A DNA stretch of 64,000 bases. Origin: Aquimarina mycalae. GTDB lineage: Bacteria; Bacteroidota; Bacteroidia; Flavobacteriales; Flavobacteriaceae. Location of the stretch: the NCBI RefSeq assembly GCF_029906345.1, contig NZ_JARYGY010000007.1, positions 1-64,000 of the forward strand. Direction: 5' to 3'. Positions 32,661 to 41,028 of this stretch are shown here, one piece after another (position 1 is the first letter of the stretch; each line of letters opens with the position of its first letter). The notes beneath the pieces are model-generated. The model was not told the origin of the DNA. It saw nothing but the letters and a program-made list of their open reading frames with translations, and made no database searches. A program made the position numbers and the translations under genes.

Positions 32661-33209
32661 TTAGAGGTCAATCACTTCTGTAGTATGATTTCCTATATAT
32701 ATGTTTAATGATTCTGTTGTTGTGTTTGATGTTCCATCAGATCCTCCAAAATCTTTAACTAAAAAAGAGAATGAGATGCTTATGATATCTCCATTGGTTA
32801 TTAATTTTCCAGTTAAGATATTTCCAGTAGTCGGATTTGCCTGATCCCCGTTCCAATAAATTAAGCTAGAAATAAATGTCTGAGAAGTGTTTTCCCAAGG
32901 AGCTGGTATTTCTGTAATAAACTCAATATAATCGTGCGGGTATTGCCAAGATATTCTTTCTACACCTCCAGAATCCGATCCAGTGAAAATAAAATCATAT
33001 TCAGTGTCTGCATTTAAATTAAGTTGAAGCCCAGAAAAATCATCATCTTGAGTAAATGTTCGATTAAAACCATCTCCAGAAATATTAAATGAAAATTCGG
33101 GTACTGTTGTGTCGATTTCTGGGATGTCGGTATCACAGGATATTAATAGTAATATGGACATTACATATATTATCCTAATTAATTTTGTAACGATTAGTGT
33201 TTTCATCAT
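32661..33209 (-). CDS. Lipoprotein of unknown function
   Basis: 182 residues. A type II signal ends in MSILLLISC (Cys25), followed by an acidic stretch (DTDIPEIDTTVPEF). The rest looks like a beta-sandwich with FNISGDGFNRTFTQDDDFSGLQLNLNADTEYDFIFTGSDSGG, similar in tone to small immunoglobulin-like surface modules. No enzyme motif. It has its own terminator and is transcribed towards the collagen-like lipoprotein. Confidence 0.65.
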   Translation of the reverse strand: MMKTLIVTKLIRIIYVMSILLLISCDTDIPEIDTTVPEFSFNISGDGFNRTFTQDDDFSGLQLNLNADTEYDFIFTGSDSGGVERISWQYPHDYIEFITEIPAPWENTSQTFISSLIYWNGDQANPTTGNILTGKLITNGDIISISFSFLVKDFGGSDGTSNTTTESLNIYIGNHTTEVIDL

Positions 33210-33299
33210 TGTAAGTTTTATAATTTAAAACTTAGTGTTGATAAAAGATTTCAGGTAAACATGAAAAATAACAAATTTGGAATTTAAAAGAGGAAGTGC

Positions 33300-34988
33300 T
33301 TAAATTCCTTTAGGTATAGCATTTATAAGTTTTTTTGTGTACTCCATTTTTGGATCTTCATAGATCAAATCAGCATCACCTCGCTCTTCGATTTTACCGT
33401 TATTCATAACCAAAAGTTGATCCGACATATACTTTACTACCGCTAAATCATGAGATATAAAAATATAGGTAAACCCAAATTTTTCCTTTAGTTCATTTAG
33501 TAAATTTAGTACTTGCGCTTGCACAGATATATCTAGCGCACTTACCGATTCATCACATATTATTAATTTAGGCTGTAATGCGATGGTTCTTGCAATACCA
33601 ATTCGTTGTCGTTGTCCTCCGCTAAATTCGTGAGGATATCTATTAAAATATGCTCGATCGAGCCCTACACGTTCTAAAAGATGAATGGTTTTTTCTTTTC
33701 GTTCTTTATTATTAGCATATAGGTTATGAGCTTTCATCGGTTCCATAATTGCATTACCTATTGTTAATCTAGGATTAAGTGATGCAAATGGATCCTGAAA
33801 TATTAATTGGATCTCTTTTCTTAGATTTCTTATTTCAGAAGAAGAGATTTTTGTAATATCCTGACCTTTATATAAAATCTCACCGCTATTAGCTTTGTCT
33901 AATTGTAAAATTGTATTTCCTAATGTAGACTTACCACATCCAGATTCTCCAACAAGTCCTAGGGTTTCGCCTTCGTATAATTTGAAGCTTACATTGTCGA
34001 CAGCTTTAAACTCTTTTTTACCAAACAAACCAGCTTTAGAAAAAAAACTCTTTTCTACATTCTTTACTTCCAGTAATGGTGGATTACTATATAATTCTTT
34101 ATGATGTTCTTCTCGTTGTATTTTTGTAACAACTTCTCGATCCTTTTTTTGATCATTGAGATAATCTTGTATGGTTGGTAGGTTTTTAAATCTAACGTCT
34201 AGTGATGGTCTGGCATAAATTAATGCTTTTGTGTACTCTTTTTGAGGGTCATTAAAAATTTGACTTGTAACTCCATATTCAACCATTTTTCCTTGATAAA
34301 CGACTAGTACCTTATCTGCAATTTCGGAAACCAACGATAGATCATGTGAGATAAAAAGAATACTCATTTTATATTCTTTCTGAAGCTCTTTAAGGAGGCT
34401 AATAATTTCTTTTTGTACTGTTACATCTAGTGCCGTTGTAGGTTCGTCTGCAATAAGTAATTTTGGTTTACAGGCAATTGCCATAGCAATCATGATACGT
34501 TGTTTCTGTCCACCACTCAATTGATGTGGATAAGAATCATAGGCACGAGCGGTATCAGGAAGTTTTACTTTTTCGAATAAAAAGAGTGTTTCTTTTTTTG
34601 CTTCGGATTTAGATAGGTTTGTATGCTGAAGCAAAATTTCTATGACCTGTTTACCACATTTCATAGATGGATTTAAGGAGCTCATAGGTTCTTGAAAAAT
34701 CATTGCAATTTCGTTTCCACGAATGGATTGCAAGGTTTTATCATCTACATCAAGAAGTGAATTATGATCATATAGAATTTCACCAGTCGAATTCGATATG
34801 TTTGTGGGAAGTAATCCCATAATAGCTAGTGATGTTACTGATTTTCCGCTTCCTGATTCTCCAACTACTCCTAAGATTTCATTAGGATTGATGTCAAACG
34901 AGATATTATGTAATACCTGAGTTGATGTTCCCTCAGAAGAAAAATAAACAGATAGATTTTTAACAGAAAGCAATGCAGTAGTATCCAT
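33300..34988 (-). CDS. Fused dipeptide/oligopeptide ABC transporter ATPase (DppD-DppF type)
   Basis: 562 residues with two complete ABC domains. The first has Walker A GESGSGKS (about 43-50) and signature LSGGQKQR. The second has GESGCGKS (about 345-352) and FSGGQRQR. Each domain carries the C-terminal oligopeptide-transporter region between or after the folds. Such fusions replace separate DppD and DppF and power uptake of peptides or nickel. The matching permeases and binding protein are not adjacent in this window. Confidence 0.9.
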   Translation of the reverse strand: MDTTALLSVKNLSVYFSSEGTSTQVLHNISFDINPNEILGVVGESGSGKSVTSLAIMGLLPTNISNSTGEILYDHNSLLDVDDKTLQSIRGNEIAMIFQEPMSSLNPSMKCGKQVIEILLQHTNLSKSEAKKETLFLFEKVKLPDTARAYDSYPHQLSGGQKQRIMIAMAIACKPKLLIADEPTTALDVTVQKEIISLLKELQKEYKMSILFISHDLSLVSEIADKVLVVYQGKMVEYGVTSQIFNDPQKEYTKALIYARPSLDVRFKNLPTIQDYLNDQKKDREVVTKIQREEHHKELYSNPPLLEVKNVEKSFFSKAGLFGKKEFKAVDNVSFKLYEGETLGLVGESGCGKSTLGNTILQLDKANSGEILYKGQDITKISSSEIRNLRKEIQLIFQDPFASLNPRLTIGNAIMEPMKAHNLYANNKERKEKTIHLLERVGLDRAYFNRYPHEFSGGQRQRIGIARTIALQPKLIICDESVSALDISVQAQVLNLLNELKEKFGFTYIFISHDLAVVKYMSDQLLVMNNGKIEERGDADLIYEDPKMEYTKKLINAIPKGI

Positions 34989-35116
34989 AGTATCAAAACT
35001 AAGTAAATTTAATCAATTCGTCTTAATGAATTGATGGATAGACCAGCTTATCGGAAGTGTTTATCGTGTAACTATTTTGGTGTGATATTTGTTATATTTA
35101 CGTTTCAAAGAACACT

Positions 35117-36580
35117 ATGAAGCTTACCAAATTATCACTACGAACACGGATTTTTATCTTGATGACTTTATTAGTACTTATAGCTTCGATTATGATTGCT
35201 GTTATTGCTATATTTCAATATAAGGAAGAAGCTGAGGAATATCATAGTGAACGACTTGATAGAAAAGAGGTGGCGATACGAGAGAATATTGATTTTATCA
35301 TTAGAAATACTACCTATAAAGAATCAACAGAAAATATTCCTTTAATATTTAAAGCACCCAGAAAATTTGGTATTAACGAATTATCAACGGTACATAATTT
35401 ACCAGTGAATATTTATGATTTAGATGGTAAATTATTAATAAAATCTCCAGAGACATTTGTCATAGACACTTTGGATAGGCAAATAGATAAAAAGATCATA
35501 GATGATTTGGGTAATGATTTTGAAAAAAAGACCATTATAAAATTTGAAAAAAAGGGCATTAATTATCAATCATCTTATACTTTTATTTCGGACTCTAAGG
35601 GTAAACCCATAGGAATTTTGAATCTAACTTATCTTGAAGATGATGATTTGATTACCCGAGAACTGAAGGAATTTTTGAAAAGAATAGGAGAAGGATATCT
35701 TATTATATTACTGATTGCAATTACATTAGCGTATTTCTTATCTAAATATATTACTCGTTCCTTAAAAACGATTTCAGAAACCATAGATCAAACACGTTTA
35801 GATAAACGAAACAAAAGAATTCAAATAGGGGATACAAGTGAGGAAATTTACTCATTGGTTAATGCATATAATAGTATGATCGATGAACTAGAAGAAAGTG
35901 CTGCTATGTTGGCTAAAAGTGAGCGTGAAGCGGCTTGGAGAGAAATGGCCAAACAAGTAGCTCATGAGATCAAAAATCCATTAACACCAATGCGATTGAC
36001 CGTTCAGAGTTTTGAGCGTAAATTTGATCCAAATGATCCAAATATTGATCAAAAGGTAAAAGAATATAGTGATACGTTGATACAACAGATCGATACCATG
36101 AGTTCTATTGCATCTGCATTTTCTAATTTTGCGCAGATGCCAGCTCAGAAAAGTGAAACATTAGACGTAGTGAAGATTGTGGGACTGGCGTTGGATATTT
36201 TTAACGAAGATTATATCGTCTTTCCTTCAGAAAAAGAAAAAATTATTGCCACATTCGATAGAACTCAGCTAATACGTGTGGTTACTAATTTGGTGAAGAA
36301 TGGTATTCAAGCAATTCCTGAAGATCAAATACCTAAAATCATGGTTAATGTCTTTACAGAAAAAGAGGATATTGTGATTACTGTAGCCGATAATGGAGTT
36401 GGTATTACAGAAGAAAATAAAAAAAAGATTTTTGAACCAAAATTTACAACCAAAACCAGTGGAATGGGGCTCGGATTAGGTATGGTGAAAAATATTGTGG
36501 AAACCTATAAAGGAAGTATTACCTTTACCTCTCAAGAAGGAAAAGGAACTGTATTTAAAGTAAAATTTCCAAAAGAATAA
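35117..36580 (+). CDS. NtrY-like membrane sensor histidine kinase
   Basis: 487 residues: membrane helices at about 11-33 and 194-210 flank a 160-residue periplasmic sensor. A HAMP linker follows, then the H-box AWREMAKQVAHEIKNPLTP with phospho-acceptor H283, the N-box VVTNLVKNGIQAI, the G1 DNGVGI and the G2 GMGLGLGM. The H-box wording is of the NtrY subgroup. No response regulator is adjacent; the next genes are a small DUF4177-like protein and an enoyl-CoA hydratase. The signal is unknown. Confidence 0.9.
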   Translation: MKLTKLSLRTRIFILMTLLVLIASIMIAVIAIFQYKEEAEEYHSERLDRKEVAIRENIDFIIRNTTYKESTENIPLIFKAPRKFGINELSTVHNLPVNIYDLDGKLLIKSPETFVIDTLDRQIDKKIIDDLGNDFEKKTIIKFEKKGINYQSSYTFISDSKGKPIGILNLTYLEDDDLITRELKEFLKRIGEGYLIILLIAITLAYFLSKYITRSLKTISETIDQTRLDKRNKRIQIGDTSEEIYSLVNAYNSMIDELEESAAMLAKSEREAAWREMAKQVAHEIKNPLTPMRLTVQSFERKFDPNDPNIDQKVKEYSDTLIQQIDTMSSIASAFSNFAQMPAQKSETLDVVKIVGLALDIFNEDYIVFPSEKEKIIATFDRTQLIRVVTNLVKNGIQAIPEDQIPKIMVNVFTEKEDIVITVADNGVGITEENKKKIFEPKFTTKTSGMGLGLGMVKNIVETYKGSITFTSQEGKGTVFKVKFPKE

Positions 36581-36598
36581 CCTGATATTTAAAATATT

Positions 36599-36802
36599 AT
36601 GAAAGAGTATAAATTAGAATCCTTAATTTATTATTCAAAATTAACATTGGATAAAGAGCATATTCTAAAATCTTCTTCTAAAGACATTCAAGAAAAACTG
36701 GATATATATGCTAAAGATCGATGGAGATTGGTCTCTACAGATGTTGAAGATTTCGGAATGGGCATGTATTTCTATTTGTATTTCGAAAGAGACGTAAAAT
36801 AA
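36599..36802 (+). CDS. DUF4177-like small protein
   Basis: 67 residues without membrane segments. The overall plan, an N-terminal strand (YKLESLIYY), a helix with IQEKLDIYAKDRWRLVSTD and a closing strand MYFYLYFERD, is that of DUF4177, whose hallmark is a helix ending in GW/RW-xLVS before a final aromatic strand. It lies 18 bp after the kinase and 17 bp before the hydratase, so the three genes probably share one transcript. Confidence 0.65.
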   Translation: MKEYKLESLIYYSKLTLDKEHILKSSSKDIQEKLDIYAKDRWRLVSTDVEDFGMGMYFYLYFERDVK

Positions 36803-36819
36803 TAAACAAACAATATATA

Positions 36820-37599
36820 ATGTATAATAATATTCTCACAGCTCATAATAGTGGAATCACTACGATTACGATCAATCGTCCTTCAAAATTAAATGCACTT
36901 AATAAAGAAACTATTCAGGAACTACATAAGGCTTTTGATACAGCTAATAAGGATGCTGCAACAAAAGTAATTATAGTGACTGGAAGTGGAGAAAAAGCCT
37001 TTGTAGCAGGAGCAGATATTAGTGAATTTGCTAATTTCTCTGTAGATCAAGGTGGTCAGTTGGCCGCAAAAGGACAGGAATTGCTTTTTGATTTTGTAGC
37101 AAACTTATCTACACCAGTAATAGCTGCTGTTAATGGATTTGCACTTGGTGGTGGATTAGAGTTGGCGATGTCGGCTCATTTTAGAGTTGCTAGCGATAAT
37201 GCCAAAATGGGATTACCAGAAGTTTCTTTAGGTGTCATACCAGGATATGGAGGAACCCAACGTTTACCTCAATTGGTAGGAAAAGGCAGAGCGATGGAAA
37301 TGATAATGACAGCAGGAATGATCGATGCTAATCAAGCGTTAAATTATGGATTGGTAAACCATGTAGTTACTCTAGAAGAGTTATTACCGTTAGCAGAAAA
37401 ATTAGCAAGCAAGATTAGTCGAAATTCTTCTGTAGCTATAGGTGCAGCAATTCAGGCTGTTAATGCTGCATACGAAGATGGTGTAAATGGTTTTAAAACT
37501 GAAATAACAGAATTCGGGAATTGTTTTGGAACTGAAGATTTTAAAGAAGGAACTACTGCATTTTTAGAAAAAAGAAAGGCAAATTTTCCTGGAAAGTAA
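36820..37599 (+). CDS. Enoyl-CoA hydratase/isomerase family (crotonase)
   Basis: 259 residues of usual length. Oxyanion-hole segments KAFVAGADISEFA (about 55-67) and NGFALGGGLELAMSAHFRVAS (about 107-127) are present, together with GLPEVSLGVIPGYGGTQRLPQLVG, whose Glu and the following region supply catalytic acid-base residues of hydratases. It hydrates enoyl-CoA in beta-oxidation; the chain-length preference is unknown. It is followed by a bidirectional terminator. Confidence 0.9.
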   Translation: MYNNILTAHNSGITTITINRPSKLNALNKETIQELHKAFDTANKDAATKVIIVTGSGEKAFVAGADISEFANFSVDQGGQLAAKGQELLFDFVANLSTPVIAAVNGFALGGGLELAMSAHFRVASDNAKMGLPEVSLGVIPGYGGTQRLPQLVGKGRAMEMIMTAGMIDANQALNYGLVNHVVTLEELLPLAEKLASKISRNSSVAIGAAIQAVNAAYEDGVNGFKTEITEFGNCFGTEDFKEGTTAFLEKRKANFPGK

Positions 37600-37615
37600 T
37601 AAAAGTACAGATGAG

Positions 37616-37671
37616 GCTTTCTAAAAAGTAATATTTGGTTGTTAAACCCGATTCATTATTTTTTAGAAAGC
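37616..37671. terminator. Bidirectional terminator between convergent genes
   Basis: GCTTTCTAAAAA (37616-37627) and its exact complement (37660-37671) form a 12-bp stem that carries A-runs and T-runs on both sides. It separates the hydratase gene from nadD. Confidence 0.65.
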
Positions 37672-37675
37672 TACC

Positions 37676-38263
37676 CTATTTTTGTCGATAAAAATTCATT
37701 TCATCTATATATTCCCATACTTCTTTTGTAAGTAATGGCCTGATATTTTTCCCTTCTGGTATTGCGTTTCTTATAAAAGTTGAAGATATTTCCATAATCG
37801 GAGCGTCAACTCGATGAATTTTTGGATGAGTTAAGAGTTCATTTACAACTTTTCCTCCTGCAATTCGTGGATACACATAGATGTCATGATTTTCTAAAAT
37901 CACATCATAGTTTTTCCATTTATGGAAGCTTTTTAAATTGTCTTCACCCATGATCAAACTAAATTGATCATTGGGATATTTTTCTTGTAGATGTGCGAGT
38001 GTATGGATAGTATAATTGGGTTGAGGTAGTTTAAACTCAATATCGCTAGGATTTAGTTTGGGGTATGATTCTGTAGCGCGGTATACCATCTCCAATCGAT
38101 GATTGTTGTCAAGCAACGAACTTTTCTTTTTAAATGGATTATGGGGTGTTACTACCATCCATATTTCATCAAGGTCAGAGTATTCTGCCATATGATTAGC
38201 AATCGCTAAATGACCTATGTGAATGGGATTAAATGTTCCAAAATATAGACCTGTTTTTTTCAT
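37676..38263 (-). CDS. nadD: Nicotinate-nucleotide adenylyltransferase
   Basis: 195 residues. It has the nucleotidyltransferase signature GTFNPIHIGHLAIA (9-22) and the late SSTFIRNAI motif (about 161-169). It joins nicotinate mononucleotide and ATP to deamido-NAD in NAD synthesis. It is the third gene of the minus-strand run yicC-gmk-nadD, which is conserved in Flavobacteria as I know it. The start and length match the family. Confidence 0.93.
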   Translation of the reverse strand: MKKTGLYFGTFNPIHIGHLAIANHMAEYSDLDEIWMVVTPHNPFKKKSSLLDNNHRLEMVYRATESYPKLNPSDIEFKLPQPNYTIHTLAHLQEKYPNDQFSLIMGEDNLKSFHKWKNYDVILENHDIYVYPRIAGGKVVNELLTHPKIHRVDAPIMEISSTFIRNAIPEGKNIRPLLTKEVWEYIDEMNFYRQK

Positions 38264-38305
38264 AAGAAGTCCTTTCTTTCTTAGAAAAGGGAGATTAGAT
38301 TCTTG

Positions 38306-38878
38306 TTATCCTAAAATAAATTTTTTTACTAATTGTAATACCTCAGCTTTTGCTTTTTCAAGATCATCATTGGTTACAATAGCATCAAATTGTGGAGCAG
38401 TTGCTAACTCAGTAGAAGCTTTGGCTACTCGCATATTGATTTTATCTTCTGATTCGGTTTTACGTTTTTTAAGTCGAATTTTTAATTCTTCGATACTTGG
38501 TGGTTTTACAAAAATAGCAAGGGTACGATCAGGATAGATTCTTTTGATATCTAATCCACCAACAACATCAATATCAAAAATAACATGTTTGCCTTTATCC
38601 CAGATACGTTGCACTTCGGTTTTTAGCGTTCCATAAAAATTATCACGATATACTTCTTCCCATTCCAGAAATTCATCTGCTTTGATTTTATCTTTAAACT
38701 CTCTCAATGAAAGAAAGTAATAATCTTTTCCATGAACTTCTCCTCCACGAGGTTCTCTGGAAGCAGCAGATATTGAGAAATCTAGGTTCAATTCCTCATT
38801 GTGTAATAAGTATTTAACTAAAGTAGTTTTTCCACTGCCTGATGGTGCAGACAGTACTATGAGTTTTCCTTGTTTCAT
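38306..38878 (-). CDS. gmk: Guanylate kinase
   Basis: 190 residues. Walker A APSGSGKTT (about 11-19) is followed by SREPRGGEVHGKDYYF, the GMP-binding region, and later DIDVVGGLDIKRIYP and FVKPPSIEELKIRL (lid and base recognition). It phosphorylates GMP to GDP. It lies between yicC and nadD on the same strand. Confidence 0.95.
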   Translation of the reverse strand: MKQGKLIVLSAPSGSGKTTLVKYLLHNEELNLDFSISAASREPRGGEVHGKDYYFLSLREFKDKIKADEFLEWEEVYRDNFYGTLKTEVQRIWDKGKHVIFDIDVVGGLDIKRIYPDRTLAIFVKPPSIEELKIRLKKRKTESEDKINMRVAKASTELATAPQFDAIVTNDDLEKAKAEVLQLVKKFILG

Positions 38879-38941
38879 CTATATAAATTTTACCAACAAA
38901 AAAGGTAAAGGACTATGTATATCAGCTTTTAATTTAGACTA

Positions 38942-39802
38942 CTATAAAATATTCAGTAGCTGTTCTTTGATTTTTTCTAATTCATCTTTCATCTGCACAA
39001 CTAATTGCTGCATGGGCGCATAATTAGATTTGCTTCCTATAGTATTGATCTCGCGACCAATTTCTTGTGTTATGAAACCTAACTTTTTACCATTAGAATC
39101 TTTAGAATTCAGTGTGGTTGTAAAATATTCCAAATGGTTGGCAAGTCTTACTTTTTCTTCAGTAATGTCAAATTTTTCAAGATAATATACTAGTTCCTGT
39201 TCAAAACGATTTTCATCCACTTGTTCTTTTAATTCAGAAACGGCTTTATGTAATCTTTCTTTTACTACTTCAATACGTTCTGGATCAATCTCAATAACTT
39301 TTTCAAGCAAATCTCCAATGTTTTTGATACGAGTAACAAAATCTTTCTCTAGTGCTATACCTTCATCAAGTCTGTAACTTTCTATTGCATTAAGAGCATC
39401 AGACAATCCTTTTTTTATAGCTTCAAATTCTTTTTGATCAACCTCTGCACGCTCTGTTTTTAAAGCATCTGGCATACGAACAGCCATTTTTAAGGTTTCC
39501 AGTCGATTTCCAGGATTATGGATTGATTCTAATTGTTTGATGTAATCATTTACAATATCTCTATTGATTTTAGTTGAATTTTCCTCTCCAGTCACTTCTA
39601 CATATAAACCAAAGTCTACTTTTCCTCTTTCCAGAGTTTTTGCAATGGTTTTACGCATTTCTAACTCCTTTTCGCGGTATTGAGAAGGAATCCTTGCATT
39701 AAGATCTAGATTTTTGCTATTAAGGGATTTTACCTCAATAGTGATTTTTTTGGTAGGAAGCTGAAGGATGCACTTCCCAAAACCTGTCATGGATTTGATC
39801 AT
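38942..39802 (-). CDS. YicC family endoribonuclease-like protein
   Basis: 286 residues. The start MIKSMTGFGK and the C-terminal GFITQEIGREINTIGSKSNYA region are diagnostic of YicC; relatives in E. coli are reported to act in RNA turnover. Its place just upstream of gmk is common across bacteria. There is 63 bp between the two genes and no terminator. Confidence 0.92.
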   Translation of the reverse strand: MIKSMTGFGKCILQLPTKKITIEVKSLNSKNLDLNARIPSQYREKELEMRKTIAKTLERGKVDFGLYVEVTGEENSTKINRDIVNDYIKQLESIHNPGNRLETLKMAVRMPDALKTERAEVDQKEFEAIKKGLSDALNAIESYRLDEGIALEKDFVTRIKNIGDLLEKVIEIDPERIEVVKERLHKAVSELKEQVDENRFEQELVYYLEKFDITEEKVRLANHLEYFTTTLNSKDSNGKKLGFITQEIGREINTIGSKSNYAPMQQLVVQMKDELEKIKEQLLNIL

Positions 39803-39910
39803 AAACTTATATCAGTACTCGTTTAAAAAATTACACGAAGATACATAAAAGTAGTGAGGTGAAGGTATCCAGTACGGTTTTAGAAACTATAACAGCAAAT
39901 TATTAACAAA

Positions 39911-40456
39911 TTAGACCTCTCTAGACATAATAATTTTATCAATATAGTTCTCTTTTTCCAGAAAAAAATTAGGGATAATACCGCGTTTTTGAAACTTCAT
40001 TTTCTGATACAATGCAATTCCTGAAGGATTGGAAGCGTATACTTCTAGCCAGATTGTTTTTAGTATTTCGTTTTCTTTTGCCCAATCCACCACATTTTGA
40101 AGCAATAAAGTACCAATACCTTGATTTTGCCACTGCGTATGAATACCCATACCAATCATACCTGTGTGTTTCATTTTTTTTCTTACACTATTTGATAGGT
40201 CAATATTTCCAATAATTTTTTCTTCAGAAATTGCTACCAGAATAATACTATTAGTATCTAATTGATATTTTTCAATCATATCTCTTTCCTGATCAATATC
40301 ATTCGGATATTCATCTTCGAAGAGAGGCAAGGTTGCTGTGTTTTTTAAATATTCTAATTTGAGATTTAATAATTGAGAAGCATCATCGGATATAGCTTGT
40401 CGAATCAAGATATCTTGACGGTTTTTAGCGGTATATGTTTTTGGAAAGAAACTCAA
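39911..40456 (-). CDS. GNAT family N-acetyltransferase
   Basis: 181 residues with the GNAT fold: the acetyl-CoA-binding loop region GMGIHTQWQNQGIGTLLLQNVVDWAKE (about 106-132, Q/R-x-x-G-x-G/A type) and LEVYASNPSGIALYQKMKFQKRG near the C-terminus, typical of amino-group acetyltransferases such as the RimI/PhnO-like types. The substrate is unknown. It follows hemJ by 20 bp on the same strand. Confidence 0.85.
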   Translation of the reverse strand: MSFFPKTYTAKNRQDILIRQAISDDASQLLNLKLEYLKNTATLPLFEDEYPNDIDQERDMIEKYQLDTNSIILVAISEEKIIGNIDLSNSVRKKMKHTGMIGMGIHTQWQNQGIGTLLLQNVVDWAKENEILKTIWLEVYASNPSGIALYQKMKFQKRGIIPNFFLEKENYIDKIIMSREV

Positions 40457-40476
40457 CTATAAATAGGGAATTTAGA

Positions 40477-41028
40477 CTAAGCATCTGGGTTTTTATCTCT
40501 AATTCTTTTATAAAGTCGTATCCCCAGCATTAATAATACAGCAAGTAAAAGAATACCTATTACTCCATAGATCCAATTTACTGCATCTCGCACAATCACT
40601 AGAAATATAACAGAAAAAAGAATAATTGTAGATCCTTCATTCCATATTCTCATTTGGTTCGAAGACCAAGTTACAATATCGTTCTGAAGCTGTTTATATA
40701 TGTGATGGCTTTTAAGATGGTATATAAAAAGTAGGACTACAAAGCCTAATTTTATATGCATCCAGGAATCATGTAAAATCCCAGGCCTTAAAATTAATAG
40801 GCAAATTGCAAAAGTAGTTGCCAGGATTCCAGAAGGCCATGTGATGATAAACCAAAGCCGTTTGGCCATTAGTTTTAATTGCTTTCCTAATATTTCTTTA
40901 TCTGGAGAAGGCTTTTGCGAAGCCTCAATCTGATATACAAATAATCTAGGCATATAAAATAACCCTGCAAACCAAGTTATTACAAAAATAAGGTGCAGGG
41001 CTTTTATGTAGTTATAGTATTCTTGCAT
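40477..41028 (-). CDS. hemJ: Protoporphyrinogen IX oxidase, HemJ type
   Basis: 183 residues, four membrane helices (about 5-27, 59-79, 88-105, 131-163). The N-terminal IKALHLIFVITWFAGLFYMPRLFVY with its conserved His is the HemJ signature. It oxidises protoporphyrinogen IX to protoporphyrin IX in the membrane, the step before ferrochelatase; hemH lies 4.6 kb away in the same window. It begins 1 bp after the stop of the large BNR protein gene. Confidence 0.88.
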   Translation of the reverse strand: MQEYYNYIKALHLIFVITWFAGLFYMPRLFVYQIEASQKPSPDKEILGKQLKLMAKRLWFIITWPSGILATTFAICLLILRPGILHDSWMHIKLGFVVLLFIYHLKSHHIYKQLQNDIVTWSSNQMRIWNEGSTIILFSVIFLVIVRDAVNWIYGVIGILLLAVLLMLGIRLYKRIRDKNPDA